From NCBI GenBank assembly GCA_001769855.1, contig MEPP01000006.1:57536-121535 (forward strand): a stretch of 64,000 nt of DNA, given 5' to 3'. The DNA comes from Bdellovibrionales bacterium GWA2_49_15. Its GTDB lineage: Bacteria; Bdellovibrionota; Bacteriovoracia; Bacteriovoracales; Bacteriovoracaceae. The translations under genes were made by a program, and so were the position numbers. Shown piece after piece: positions 43,155 through 52,014 of the stretch. The notes beneath the pieces were generated by a model, which had not been told where the DNA came from, did no database searches, and was given only the letters and a program-made list of their open reading frames with translations. How positions within the stretch are numbered: position 1 is the stretch's first letter; every line of letters begins with the position of its first letter.

Positions 43155-44915
43155 CTAGTAGTGATAAAAAAAATTCAACCATTCAAAACATGGCGAAGGA
43201 GAGGTTAAGGCCCATCGTGAACAAAAATCCAGAATAACATCTTGCACGGGAGCGGAGTCCCACCACTCTTGGAATGACCCCTTTCTTTCGTTAATAAAAG
43301 CTGCTAGCTCTCTTGGATCATCAAAAAAGATATTCACTTTTTTAGCACGATCAAGAAACTCTTCATATTCATCACACATTAACCACTGTTTTCTATTCCA
43401 GCAGATTATTGTTGGGACATTGCTTGCAATCGCTTTATGAAGAAGTCCGCCGGGATTATCAACGATGACGAGAGAAAGTTTCGGAAATTCCTGATCTATT
43501 AAGGATCTATCAAGCTTGACGGACTCTTTGTTCTTGCACCTGCTCAGCACCAAATCTTTAATAGAAAATGAAACTAATTCCTGGGTAGGTCGTGGACGAA
43601 AGAAAAAGGATTTCATTTTCTGTGGTTGAAGTGCATTGATGAACAAGGAAATTCTTGTGACATAGTCTGCCACATAATAAGGATCATAGCCTGATATATT
43701 ACCAAGATCATAAGGAGAAATCACCGTTGATGCCCAAATGATTTTTTCTTCTGGATTATTCTTTCCCCTAACATATTTTATTTTTCTTAGCCGTGATAAC
43801 ATCGCAGAAGGTAGTGGATAGAAATTACCCTTAAAGTGCCGATGTCTTATCCATCCCCAAGTGAGGAATCCGTCTAGGGAATATTCTGCCAACATGGCCC
43901 TTTGGCCGGAGAAAAATTCACCATATCCTCCCCCTCCATTTTGGGCCGATACGAAATGGACATCTCCTGAATACATCAGAGCATACCTTTTCATGAGGGG
44001 ATCAGTATCTTTGTAATTCTGACAAATAAATATCCCTTTTTTATAAACAGGCCAGAGTGGTTTGATATCTTTGACTGTGTAGTAATATCTGGGGATGTTT
44101 TTCAACAGAAAATTCTCCCAATCCATCCAAGATAAAACATTTTCAGGAGGATGCTCCTGATATCTCAGCAGCCTCTGTAACGAATTCTGGTGTGAATACT
44201 TTTTTGCCTTAAAATGAAGAAGCAACCCTAAAAAAAACATTCCCACAGTACCAAGACCATTACCAGTTTGAGATCTGAGCAACCGTGAATTAAGATTTAA
44301 TAAAAAACTTCTAAGCGAATTGAAATAATATTTCAAACCTTTTGCTGGCTGCGTTTTTTTTGAATTTTGAAAATTAGGCGGCACGTACTTCGTTCTAAAA
44401 ATTGTCCTCTCGATCTGTATGTTCGGTAATGTCTCCATGGCAACTGAAGAGAGATAGGCGTTGTACACATTGCAAATATGGCCACAGACATTAAAATCTT
44501 TCCAATGGAAAAAATATCCATCATTGGTGAATTGAAGCAAATTTACCTTAAGAGGTTTAGCTCCATACCACGCGAAGAAATTTTTCAATCTCATTCTTTT
44601 CTGTACAACACCGTTGATAAGATACATCAACCAATCACCTAGCATGATTTTCCAGAAGAGCGGGTTATAGTCAACATTGTTCTTGTGGTTAAGATGCTTA
44701 CTCAAAACAGGTAAGAAATAATGGAATAATTCGTCCACAGTTTGATCAATCTCATCATGCTGTTCCCTGCTAAATGAGATTGGAGGTAATATTTCCGGAT
44801 GCTCAACAAGGAATTTTTGCTTTTCAAATGATCCAAAAAAAGACCAAGGTCCCAAAACCTGATGTTTTTCTGGATCAAAGTCCTCTGGAATGTCACCTAA
44901 AATTAGCTCACGCAT
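43155..44915 (-). CDS. LIC12162-family transferase
   Basis: 586 residues from the ATG at 44915, which overlaps the previous stop by one base. The pattern FDPEKHQVLGPWSFFGS, KNNVDYNPLFWKIMLGDWLMYLI, and later HFVSAQNGGGGYGEF, EYSLDGFLTWGWIRHR and LSLVIVDNPGGLLHKAIASNVPTI matches the Leptospira LIC12162-family proteins of glycan loci. The last part is a GT-B-like donor site. The family is annotated as transferase; its donor is not established as far as I know. In this window it sits at the end of the legionaminic acid operon, so a nonulosonic acid transferase is an attractive idea (inference). Confidence 0.75.
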   Translation of the reverse strand: MRELILGDIPEDFDPEKHQVLGPWSFFGSFEKQKFLVEHPEILPPISFSREQHDEIDQTVDELFHYFLPVLSKHLNHKNNVDYNPLFWKIMLGDWLMYLINGVVQKRMRLKNFFAWYGAKPLKVNLLQFTNDGYFFHWKDFNVCGHICNVYNAYLSSVAMETLPNIQIERTIFRTKYVPPNFQNSKKTQPAKGLKYYFNSLRSFLLNLNSRLLRSQTGNGLGTVGMFFLGLLLHFKAKKYSHQNSLQRLLRYQEHPPENVLSWMDWENFLLKNIPRYYYTVKDIKPLWPVYKKGIFICQNYKDTDPLMKRYALMYSGDVHFVSAQNGGGGYGEFFSGQRAMLAEYSLDGFLTWGWIRHRHFKGNFYPLPSAMLSRLRKIKYVRGKNNPEEKIIWASTVISPYDLGNISGYDPYYVADYVTRISLFINALQPQKMKSFFFRPRPTQELVSFSIKDLVLSRCKNKESVKLDRSLIDQEFPKLSLVIVDNPGGLLHKAIASNVPTIICWNRKQWLMCDEYEEFLDRAKKVNIFFDDPRELAAFINERKGSFQEWWDSAPVQDVILDFCSRWALTSPSPCFEWLNFFYHY

Positions 44916-45853
44916 TATAGATTGAGACCCTCGCGCAACATCTTGATGGAATTGAGATGAACTTTTCCCCAGCAAGCAGGGCTGCTGTTGGAATTATGAG
45001 AAGAGAGGATCACATTTTCCATTCGGCGCAGAGGACTATCAAGCGGCAAAGGCTCCTCTTCAAAAACGTCCAACCCCGCCCCGGCGACGACACCCGATTT
45101 CAAGGCGTCTATCAAGGCGCTTTCTTCAATCATGGGGCCGCGGGCGGTATTGATAATATAGGGCCGACGTTTCATTTTTTTAAAAGCCGCGGCATTTAAA
45201 ATATGATGACTGGTTGGATTTAAATCGCAATGAACCGAGATAAAATCACAGGAGGTCAAAATCTCTTCCAACGAAGCGCTTTTGGCACCCCATTTATGAT
45301 AAATCGCCTGATCGATCTTCTTAATGTCATTGGCCAAAACAGTGGTCCCGAATGGCTGAAGCTTTCTGGCCATGGCCTGCCCGATATCGCCAAAACCAAT
45401 AAGCCCGATGGTCATCTCGCTTAGACAAAAACCTTGGGGCTTATCCCAACCACCCTTTTTAATAATCGTGTCGTTCGGAACAAGATTTCGTACAAAGCTC
45501 AAAATCATGGCGATGCTGGTATCAGAAACCGGATCTGTGAAAGCACCTGGGGTTCTGACAAGTTTAATCCCGAACTCTTTGGCAATGTCTTCGTTTAAAG
45601 AATCAATCCCGGTTCCCCATTTCACAATTATTTCTAAATTTTTGGCGGCCTCATACACTTTTCGGGTAAAACGGTCATCGCCACAGATAATCGCGTTATA
45701 CTTTCCAATAACTTTGAGCAAATCCTCTTCTTCCAAGCGCTCTTTCACCTCGGCCAGGTCATAAGCAATATTAAGTTTATCCAACTCGGGAATAATCTTT
45801 TTTATCTCACAATCTCTGAGCATATAGGGCGCGGAAATAAGAACTTTCTTCAT
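44915..45853 (-). CDS. D-2-hydroxyacid dehydrogenase, SerA-like
   Basis: 312 residues from the ATG at 45853; an upstream in-frame extension falls inside the neighbouring gene and was not used. NAD domain GLIGFGDIGQAMARKLQPFG (GxGxxG), the catalytic set VRTPGAFTDPVSDTSIAMIL, INTARGPMIEESALIDAL (R), GLDVFEEEPLP (E) and LSSHNSNSS (H) identifies a formate/glycerate dehydrogenase-like enzyme. Reaction: reversible oxidation of a D-2-hydroxy acid with NAD(P). Role in a glycan operon is unclear; it may supply or use a hydroxyacyl group. One base separates it from the fusion gene upstream. Confidence 0.85.
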   Translation of the reverse strand: MKKVLISAPYMLRDCEIKKIIPELDKLNIAYDLAEVKERLEEEDLLKVIGKYNAIICGDDRFTRKVYEAAKNLEIIVKWGTGIDSLNEDIAKEFGIKLVRTPGAFTDPVSDTSIAMILSFVRNLVPNDTIIKKGGWDKPQGFCLSEMTIGLIGFGDIGQAMARKLQPFGTTVLANDIKKIDQAIYHKWGAKSASLEEILTSCDFISVHCDLNPTSHHILNAAAFKKMKRRPYIINTARGPMIEESALIDALKSGVVAGAGLDVFEEEPLPLDSPLRRMENVILSSHNSNSSPACWGKVHLNSIKMLREGLNL

Positions 45854-45854
45854 C

Positions 45855-47429
45855 TTAAAACTCACCATTAAAAAGGACGGCGCGGGCGGGAATGCCTTCG
45901 GCCTTGGGAACTTTGAGGGGCATGCAGATAAATTTATGAATCCCTTTTTCGGCATGCTTTAAATTTAAACCTTCCACAATAATGACGTTGGCACCTAAAA
46001 GAATCTCGTGGGTTCTGTTGTTGGGATCATGAAAAAGCTGAATAGACGGGCCATCAATTCCGATGACGCGAATTTGTCGCTTGACCAACCAATCGGCGGC
46101 GGCGGCGGTAATGGCCACGAAGTTTTTATCAAAGGCCTTGCCTGCGCCAAAATTATTGGAATTAAGAGTCTTGAGCAGAATGCGACTCACATCATCGGGA
46201 ATGGTGTTCGAGGTGAAATAGTCGACATCAATCACTTTGCGATCATAACACTCCATGACCAGCGCTTTGCCATTGAGCTGCTCCAAGGAAATCTGACTGA
46301 TATCGCCACCATCTTTAACAAAATGCACCGGCGCATCGATATGGGTTCCGGTATGTACATTGAGCTTGATCTCGCTGTCTCGTTGTTGGGCGGTATCATA
46401 ATTTCGAAGGTGATGAATTTCAAAGGGGATTGAGCCCGGCCACACGGGAAAATCCTCAATCAGGGGATGGGTAATATCAATAAAAGAAATTTTCTGATCT
46501 ATATTCTGAGAAATCGGCCTACTTCGAAAAAGTTGAGGCCGCCTTGGATAAAAGATTCGCCGCTGCATGTCCTGCGATATGGGTTTATTTTGTCGATGGG
46601 CCTTATAGGTTCCCCAAAATTGCAGAAACCTAAATTGCGGAATTTCAAAAATATTTTTCCAAAAGACCCCATCTTGAAGGGCGTGCACATAGTCACCCAC
46701 AATATTCATGAAAAAGAATTTTAGAAAATCAGTAAAAGAAAATGTCTCATGCTTATAAATGGCCCGATACGCCAGAGCTTCGCGATAATAGCGATTCATG
46801 ATCTGAGTCGGCGTCTCGTCGTGGATATGATAAACACTGGCATCGGCGCGATAGGCGATATCGTGACCGCGCTGATGGCAACTCTTGGCATAATCCATAT
46901 CTTCAAGGCCGGTCAGCTCCTCATCAAACTTTCGCACCAGCCAGTCTTTTCTGCGGATGGCGCAGTTAGCGTTGTTACAGAAAGGCAACTTGGTTTTAGG
47001 GTCAGAGACTTCAGGAAACCAGCGCGCAAAAATTTGCTGCTCGGAATACTTAGTTTCGTTAATTCCCATCTGCTTGCCATAGACGATGGAGCAATTTTTA
47101 TTTTCAAAGGGGCCGACGATATTTTCCAGCCAGTACTTATGGGTGGGGTAACAGTGAGCGCTGGTCATGACGCAAAATTCACCAAGGGCGGCCTCAATCC
47201 CGAGGTTCAGCGAGCGACCGAAGGTAAATTGTTCCGGCGTGATGCGAACCAGGCGCACGTTAAAATTGCTGACGATATCCAGAGTGCGATCGTTCGAGCC
47301 GGAATCCACAATAATTGTTTCAAAATTAAACGAGGTGTCCTGTTTGGCGATTTCGCTTAAGAGTTTTCCAATGTGCTTTTCCTCATTAAAGGTTCGAATA
47401 ACCAAAGAAACTTTCACGTCAGTGCTCAT
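45855..47429 (-). CDS. GT2 glycosyltransferase fused to a cyclase/kynurenine-formamidase-like domain
   Basis: 524 residues in one uninterrupted frame. Residues 1 to about 230: GT2, with VSLVIRTFNEEKHIGKLL, IIVDSGSNDRTLDIV, CVMTSAHCYP and GLEDMDYAKSCHQRG. Linker about 230-310 with aromatic-rich helices. Residues 316-524: cyclase family, with FIDITHPLIEDFPVWPGS and HTGTHIDAPVHF at 359-370, the metal-binding motif of arylformamidase-like hydrolases, and RVIGIDGPSIQ. Known for the second domain: metal-dependent hydrolysis or cyclisation of amides. Both parts keep their motifs, so both may be active. ATGA overlap with the preceding LegI gene. Confidence 0.88.
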   Translation of the reverse strand: MSTDVKVSLVIRTFNEEKHIGKLLSEIAKQDTSFNFETIIVDSGSNDRTLDIVSNFNVRLVRITPEQFTFGRSLNLGIEAALGEFCVMTSAHCYPTHKYWLENIVGPFENKNCSIVYGKQMGINETKYSEQQIFARWFPEVSDPKTKLPFCNNANCAIRRKDWLVRKFDEELTGLEDMDYAKSCHQRGHDIAYRADASVYHIHDETPTQIMNRYYREALAYRAIYKHETFSFTDFLKFFFMNIVGDYVHALQDGVFWKNIFEIPQFRFLQFWGTYKAHRQNKPISQDMQRRIFYPRRPQLFRSRPISQNIDQKISFIDITHPLIEDFPVWPGSIPFEIHHLRNYDTAQQRDSEIKLNVHTGTHIDAPVHFVKDGGDISQISLEQLNGKALVMECYDRKVIDVDYFTSNTIPDDVSRILLKTLNSNNFGAGKAFDKNFVAITAAAADWLVKRQIRVIGIDGPSIQLFHDPNNRTHEILLGANVIIVEGLNLKHAEKGIHKFICMPLKVPKAEGIPARAVLFNGEF

Positions 47430-48424
47430 AGTAATTCATCTTCCTCATAATCTTTAGTGGCCGGTCTGCCAATAAATTCGTCCCAATGCAAGGGTGAAAT
47501 ACCCGTACCGGGCCTCTTTACGGTGAGATTTTCTTCCGAAAAGATTTCCCCTTTCTTGATCTTTTTGGCCGCCACAATCGATTTTCGCACAACCTGCATA
47601 TTTTTTAACTCTACCTCTGCGGGAAGCTTTAAACCGTCACCCAGAGCCAATTCTATGTTACGAATTTCTTGCACCATGTACCTCAACTCGGCCGGATCAA
47701 GGCTGGCGAGATGATCAGGGCCGGCCAGATTTTTATCTAAGGTAAAATGTTTTTCAATGATCTGAGCGCCTAAGGCCACCGCCGCAATGGGTATGGAGGT
47801 GCCTCTGGTGTGATCTGAATATCCGACCTTCACATTAAATTTTTCTCGAATGGTTTGCATGGCATTCAAGTTGACGGCATTAAAAGGTGTGGGATATTCC
47901 GTACAACAATGAAGCACACTAATGTCTTCTTTACTGCAACCATATTTCCTCAGCACCTCAAGGGCATTCTGAATATCATCCAAGGTGCTCATGCCCGAGG
48001 ATAGAATCACGGATTTTTTAAATCCCGCAATTTTTTTGAGCAAAGGCAGGTTGGTAATTTCTCCGGAGGGAATTTTAAATATTGGCACGCCGAGCTTGCA
48101 AAGGAAGTCGGCACTTTCTAAATCAAAAGGAGTCGAAAGGAATTGGATCTGTCGTTTTTCACAATAAGCAAACAGCTCGTGGTGATCAGGGTGCGACAAT
48201 TCCAATTTTTTCAACATCTCAAATTGAGTGGATGACTGTTTTTCATTGGCGTTTTGGTAAGCCGCCTTGCTGGCCGATTTGGTAACAATTTTTTCAGTTT
48301 TGAAAGTTTGAAACTTGACCGCATCCGCCTTGGCATCTACGGCCACATCAACTAATTTTTTGGCCAATTTTAAATCACCATTGTGATTAACTCCGGCCTC
48401 TGCAATTATGTATGTTTTACGCAA
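47426..48424 (-). CDS. legI: N-acetylneuraminate synthase family, legionaminic acid synthase (NeuB/LegI)
   Basis: 332 residues from a TTG at 48424, which has GGAG 6 nt upstream and gives MRKTYIIAEAGVNHNGD at the family's normal start; longer versions run into the neighbouring NeuD-like gene. AVKFQTFKTEKIVTKSA is the PEP-binding strand, STPFDLESADFLCKLG and GYSDHTRGTSIPIAAVAL follow, and a C-terminal SAF lid begins at SIVAAKKIKKGEIF. Reaction: condensation of 2,4-diacetamido-2,4,6-trideoxymannose with PEP. Assigned to Leg rather than sialic acid by the surrounding leg genes. Confidence 0.9.
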   Translation of the reverse strand: MRKTYIIAEAGVNHNGDLKLAKKLVDVAVDAKADAVKFQTFKTEKIVTKSASKAAYQNANEKQSSTQFEMLKKLELSHPDHHELFAYCEKRQIQFLSTPFDLESADFLCKLGVPIFKIPSGEITNLPLLKKIAGFKKSVILSSGMSTLDDIQNALEVLRKYGCSKEDISVLHCCTEYPTPFNAVNLNAMQTIREKFNVKVGYSDHTRGTSIPIAAVALGAQIIEKHFTLDKNLAGPDHLASLDPAELRYMVQEIRNIELALGDGLKLPAEVELKNMQVVRKSIVAAKKIKKGEIFSEENLTVKRPGTGISPLHWDEFIGRPATKDYEEDELL

Positions 48425-48443
48425 ATTCGACTCCAACCATTTC

Positions 48444-49094
48444 TCAAAGGTATTTGTCACCAATCTGTCTCGCGTGCATGGCACGGCAAGGCACACCATA
48501 GGCGACGACTCTTTCCGGTACTGATTCCAGAACGACCGCTCCGGCACCAATGACGGTGTGGGCGCCAATGGTGATTCCGTGAATGACTTGGGCCCCGATG
48601 GACACGGTGGTGAAATCATAAATCGTGACATTACCCCCCGTGTGGGCCCCAGGTGCTACACTGGAAAAATCCTTCATGACACAGTCATGGTCAAGGGAAG
48701 AACTAGTGTTGACTACGCAATGCGCCCCAATTGTGCAACTTGGATTAATCACCACGCCAGCGGCAACCCAGGTGCCGGGACCGATCTTGCAGTCTTGGCC
48801 GATCACGCTTGATGGGTGAATTGCCGTGATGAATTCAAAGCTGGGAAATTTCGAGAGAATATTGTTGACCTCAAGGGAGCGTCGCCAGTTATCGCCTAAG
48901 GCCACGATACCTTTATAAATTTTCAATTCGGGAAGTTTGTCCTCATGGTAGATGGGAAAACCGCAGCACTCCGTGCGTGTTGTCGATTTATCATTGGTGA
49001 TAACCCCGGCCACTTTGTATTTATTTTGACACCTAATGGTATCGATGATGACCTTGGCCTGCCCACCACCTCCAAAAATCAAAATTTCTTCCAT
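48444..49094 (-). CDS. NeuD/PglD-family sugar acyltransferase, probable LegH
   Basis: 216 residues. The N-terminal Rossmann-like part has IFGGGGQAKVIIDTIRCQN, the UDP-sugar-binding motif of PglD/NeuD. The rest is a left-handed parallel beta-helix with hexapeptide repeats (IGQDCKIGPGTWVAAGVVI, VVNTSSSLDHDCVMKDFSSVAPGAH) where the HD pair is the catalytic His region. PglD acts at the C4 amine of a bacillosamine precursor, and LegH does the same for the GDP-linked Leg precursor. Given the complete leg set around it, LegH is preferred over a NeuD O-acetyltransferase. It lies 19 bp upstream of legI. Confidence 0.86.
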   Translation of the reverse strand: MEEILIFGGGGQAKVIIDTIRCQNKYKVAGVITNDKSTTRTECCGFPIYHEDKLPELKIYKGIVALGDNWRRSLEVNNILSKFPSFEFITAIHPSSVIGQDCKIGPGTWVAAGVVINPSCTIGAHCVVNTSSSLDHDCVMKDFSSVAPGAHTGGNVTIYDFTTVSIGAQVIHGITIGAHTVIGAGAVVLESVPERVVAYGVPCRAMHARQIGDKYL

Positions 49095-49191
49095 GGGGTG
49101 ACAATATCACAGGTATTAAGCCAGTTTTAGAGATATTTGCCTAACTTTCACTCAATTTGGTAACTTTACGAAAAAAATTAGGAGATTCAAA

Positions 49192-50172
49192 GTGACAAGA
49201 ATTCTTGTAACAGGTGCAGACGGCTTTATTGGCTCCCATTTAGTAGAAATGCTACTTGAGCAAGGCCATGAGGTAAGAGCTTTGTCACAGTACAATTCTT
49301 TTAACTTTTGGGGATGGCTTGAGGATGTTCCCAAGCACAAATCCCTAGAAATCGTCTCTGGAGATATTCGCGATCCCTTTCAAATGGATGAATTATGCCA
49401 AGGAATCGATACTGTTTATCATCTGGCAGCCTTAATAGCTATTCCCTACTCTTATGTTGCTCCCCAAAGCTATATCGAGACTAATGTTCAAGGTACCGTG
49501 AATATTTGCAAAGCTGCAATGCGCCACAAAGTCAAACGACTGGTTCACACTTCCACGAGTGAAGTTTATGGTACGGCCCAGTACGTGCCTATCGACGAAA
49601 AACACCCCCTTCAGCCGCAGTCACCTTATAGTGCTTCAAAAATTTCCGCTGACGCTATGGCACAAAGTTTTTATAACTCTTTTAATCTACCTCTCACTAT
49701 CGCGCGGCCATTTAACACTTTTGGGCCAAGACAATCTGCCCGCGCCGTCATCCCGACGATTATTACGCAAATCGCGTCCGGAAAAAAAGAAATCAATATT
49801 GGCGACGTGACCCCAACTCGCGATTTTAATTTTGTGAAAGATACCTGTCATGGCTTTCTTGCGATTGCAAATTCGACCAAGACCATTGGCGAGGTTGTTA
49901 ATATTGGTTCCAATACGGAAATTTCTATCCGCGATACGTTTAATTTGATTAACGAAATCATGGGTACCAAAAGCAAGTTACACACCGATGAAGCAAGAAT
50001 CAGACCGGAAAAATCAGAAGTGAAACGCCTGTGGTGTGACAATTCAAAGATCCAAGCACTGACAAACTTTAAATCAACTTACTCGTTTAAGGCCGGGCTG
50101 GAAGAAACCATCAAATGGTTTTTGGAAGCAAAAAACTTAAGCAGGTACAAAACTGAAATCTACAATCTCTAA
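49192..50172 (+). CDS. legB: NAD-dependent 4,6-dehydratase of legionaminic acid synthesis
   Basis: 326 residues starting at a GTG preceded by AGGAG. ILVTGADGFIGSHLVEMLL is the NAD site; YNSFNFWGWLEDVPK, LAALIAIPYSYVAPQSYIETNV, TSTSEVYGTAQYVPI and SPYSASKISADAMA (YxxxK), plus FNTFGPRQSARAVIPTIITQI are the LegB pattern. Reaction: dehydration of GDP-GlcNAc to the 4-keto-6-deoxy sugar. It is the only + strand gene in the block 43155-55010 and is divergent from the LegH-like gene. Its last 4 bp overlap the tail of legF. Confidence 0.93.
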   Translation: MTRILVTGADGFIGSHLVEMLLEQGHEVRALSQYNSFNFWGWLEDVPKHKSLEIVSGDIRDPFQMDELCQGIDTVYHLAALIAIPYSYVAPQSYIETNVQGTVNICKAAMRHKVKRLVHTSTSEVYGTAQYVPIDEKHPLQPQSPYSASKISADAMAQSFYNSFNLPLTIARPFNTFGPRQSARAVIPTIITQIASGKKEINIGDVTPTRDFNFVKDTCHGFLAIANSTKTIGEVVNIGSNTEISIRDTFNLINEIMGTKSKLHTDEARIRPEKSEVKRLWCDNSKIQALTNFKSTYSFKAGLEETIKWFLEAKNLSRYKTEIYNL

Positions 50173-50870
50173 CTGTGAGATAAAAGTAAACTTGCTTTTT
50201 CCAGGTCTTGTTTCAGATCAATATCAATGGAATCTTCCTCTAGCATCACGAAGTACTGGGTTCGAGCGGTGTAAAATGAATTTCCGAAGGTTTTAATTGG
50301 TGCAAAATAAATCGCGCCATTGGGCAAATAATATTTTTTAAGACCTTGTCTTTGTCGGGCGATGGTTTTTTGATCAAAGCAAAATGAGATGCATTTCTGC
50401 GCATTTTCTTCCATCAACCATCCCACTTTGGCTGGAGCTTGATAGACTGAGACCAGTGTCTCATCTTCGGATTTCAAATTTCGAAAATACTGTTCGATTG
50501 CCTGATCAATATGTTGAGAAGTTCGAAGCGGAGAGGTTGGTTGCAAGAGCATGATATAATCGAAAAGATGTTTTTGCTGAGCCAACTTTTCAATCATTTC
50601 ATGAATGACAGCTTCAGTGGCTGCAGAATCCGTGGCCAGCTCGGGAGACCGCAAAAATGGAACATCACCTTTGCACTTCGTGGCGACCTCCGCAATCGAT
50701 TCGCTGTCGGTAGAAACGACAACACGGTCTATAAATTTTGAATTCAGACCGGCCTCGATCGACCATTGAATGAGAGGCTTGCCTCCACAAGATAAAATAT
50801 TTTTTTGGGGAAGACCCTTGGAGCCTGAACGGGCTGGAATTATTCCGAGAATTTTTTTCTTATTATACAT
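50169..50870 (-). CDS. legF: CMP-nonulosonate cytidylyltransferase (LegF/NeuA family)
   Basis: 233 residues. ILGIIPARSGSKGLPQKNI is the CMP-NulO synthetase N-terminal loop, VVVSTDSESIAEVATKCKG and LLQPTSPLRTSQHIDQAI follow, and NGAIYFAPI and EEDSIDIDLKQDLEKA carry the metal and substrate sites. Reaction: CTP plus legionaminic acid to CMP-Leg and pyrophosphate. Assigned to Leg by position after legG (8-bp overlap). NeuA function is possible only if the organism makes sialic acid. Confidence 0.93.
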   Translation of the reverse strand: MYNKKKILGIIPARSGSKGLPQKNILSCGGKPLIQWSIEAGLNSKFIDRVVVSTDSESIAEVATKCKGDVPFLRSPELATDSAATEAVIHEMIEKLAQQKHLFDYIMLLQPTSPLRTSQHIDQAIEQYFRNLKSEDETLVSVYQAPAKVGWLMEENAQKCISFCFDQKTIARQRQGLKKYYLPNGAIYFAPIKTFGNSFYTARTQYFVMLEEDSIDIDLKQDLEKASLLLSHS

Positions 50871-52014
50871 CCCTGAATTCCTTCACCAAAATATTTCGCA
50901 AATCTGCTTTTTTTAAAATTTTAATAATTTTCTCTGAAGAATTTCCAGAGTCATAAGGATTGACAACTTTTTTACATCTCTCTTGAAAATCAGGAGTCAT
51001 CACTTGATGAATCGATTTTAATATTTCATCACTCACAGGTCTGCATTTTACAATCGAATCAGCACACACCCGGCCAGCTTGTCGAATGCCGATGTCAATT
51101 GTAGGTCTTTTTAAGGATGGGACTTCGATGATTCCACTTGAAGAATTGCCTACAACAGCATCAACATACTTCACAACTGAGAGATAGCGTCTTTGCCCTA
51201 AATTTGTGAACCATTTCGCCCTGTGTTTGTTTTTTTCCGAGAATTCCTTGATTGCTTTGGTAATTTCATGGGAACCTGCGTCGGCATTAGGCAGGGTAAA
51301 AATTGTATGAAATTCTTGAACCTGTTCTAACGCATTTATTACTTCACCGACTTGAGTTGTTGCATCCCCTTCAAGAGTTACAGGGTGAAAGGTCACAAGC
51401 AAATTTTTTTTACCAAATTTAAAATCAAGAGACGATTCAAGTTCTGTCTTGGTCATGTACGATATTTTATGAATGCTCTCTGTACCTAAAGATCCCACAT
51501 TGAAAATTCGATCACTCGATTCACCCAGCTGCTCGACACGCTTTTTGTATTTCTCGGTCGATACAAAATGAAAGTGTGACATTTTAGTAATAGAATGACG
51601 AATGGCTTCATCAACTGCGCCAAAAGTCGATTCTCCACCATGGCAATGGGCAAGAGGAATATTTAAAAACATACATGAGGAAGCAGCAGCAAAAATTTCG
51701 TAACGATCACCCAAAACAAGCACTAAGTCGGGATGAAGTTCAGAAAATGCATCGGCCATTCCTGAGATTGCCAAAGAAGTCGATTTTGCCATTCCAATTT
51801 TTGTATCTGAAGAAAGGAGCATCTCGACTTTCTTGTTAACCTTAAAGCCATCCTGCTCAAGCTGATTAACGGTCATTCCATATTCAGGAGAGAGATGTGT
51901 TCCAGTAGCCAGTATCTGCAACTCAAAATCAGGTTCATTTTGAATTGCCTTCATCACCCAATAGAGCAATCCATATTCCGCACGCGTCCCGGTGACAACA
52001 CAGATTTTCTTCAT
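50863..52014 (-). CDS. legG: NDP-sugar 2-epimerase, hydrolysing (LegG/NeuC family)
   Basis: 383 residues. ICVVTGTRAEYGLLYWVMKAI is the NeuC/LegG N-terminus, VLVLGDRYEIFAAASSCMF and AHCHGGESTFGAVDEAIRH the central motifs, and VVGNSSSGIIEVPSLKRPTIDIGIRQ the GT-B-like C-terminal donor site. Reaction: converts GDP- or UDP-linked 2,4-diacetamido-trideoxyglucose to the free mannose epimer with release of nucleotide. The ATG overlaps the legC stop by one base (TAATG). Confidence 0.93.
   Translation of the reverse strand: MKKICVVTGTRAEYGLLYWVMKAIQNEPDFELQILATGTHLSPEYGMTVNQLEQDGFKVNKKVEMLLSSDTKIGMAKSTSLAISGMADAFSELHPDLVLVLGDRYEIFAAASSCMFLNIPLAHCHGGESTFGAVDEAIRHSITKMSHFHFVSTEKYKKRVEQLGESSDRIFNVGSLGTESIHKISYMTKTELESSLDFKFGKKNLLVTFHPVTLEGDATTQVGEVINALEQVQEFHTIFTLPNADAGSHEITKAIKEFSEKNKHRAKWFTNLGQRRYLSVVKYVDAVVGNSSSGIIEVPSLKRPTIDIGIRQAGRVCADSIVKCRPVSDEILKSIHQVMTPDFQERCKKVVNPYDSGNSSEKIIKILKKADLRNILVKEFRDV

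Noticed and set aside
46008..46433. Plus-strand frame opposite the cyclase domain
   Set aside because: Shadow of the fusion gene; the minus-strand frame carries the conserved metal motif.
48425..48631. Longer version of LegI beginning at 48631
   Set aside because: It runs through the LegH-like gene; the NeuB family starts at the TTG at 48424, which has its own ribosome site.
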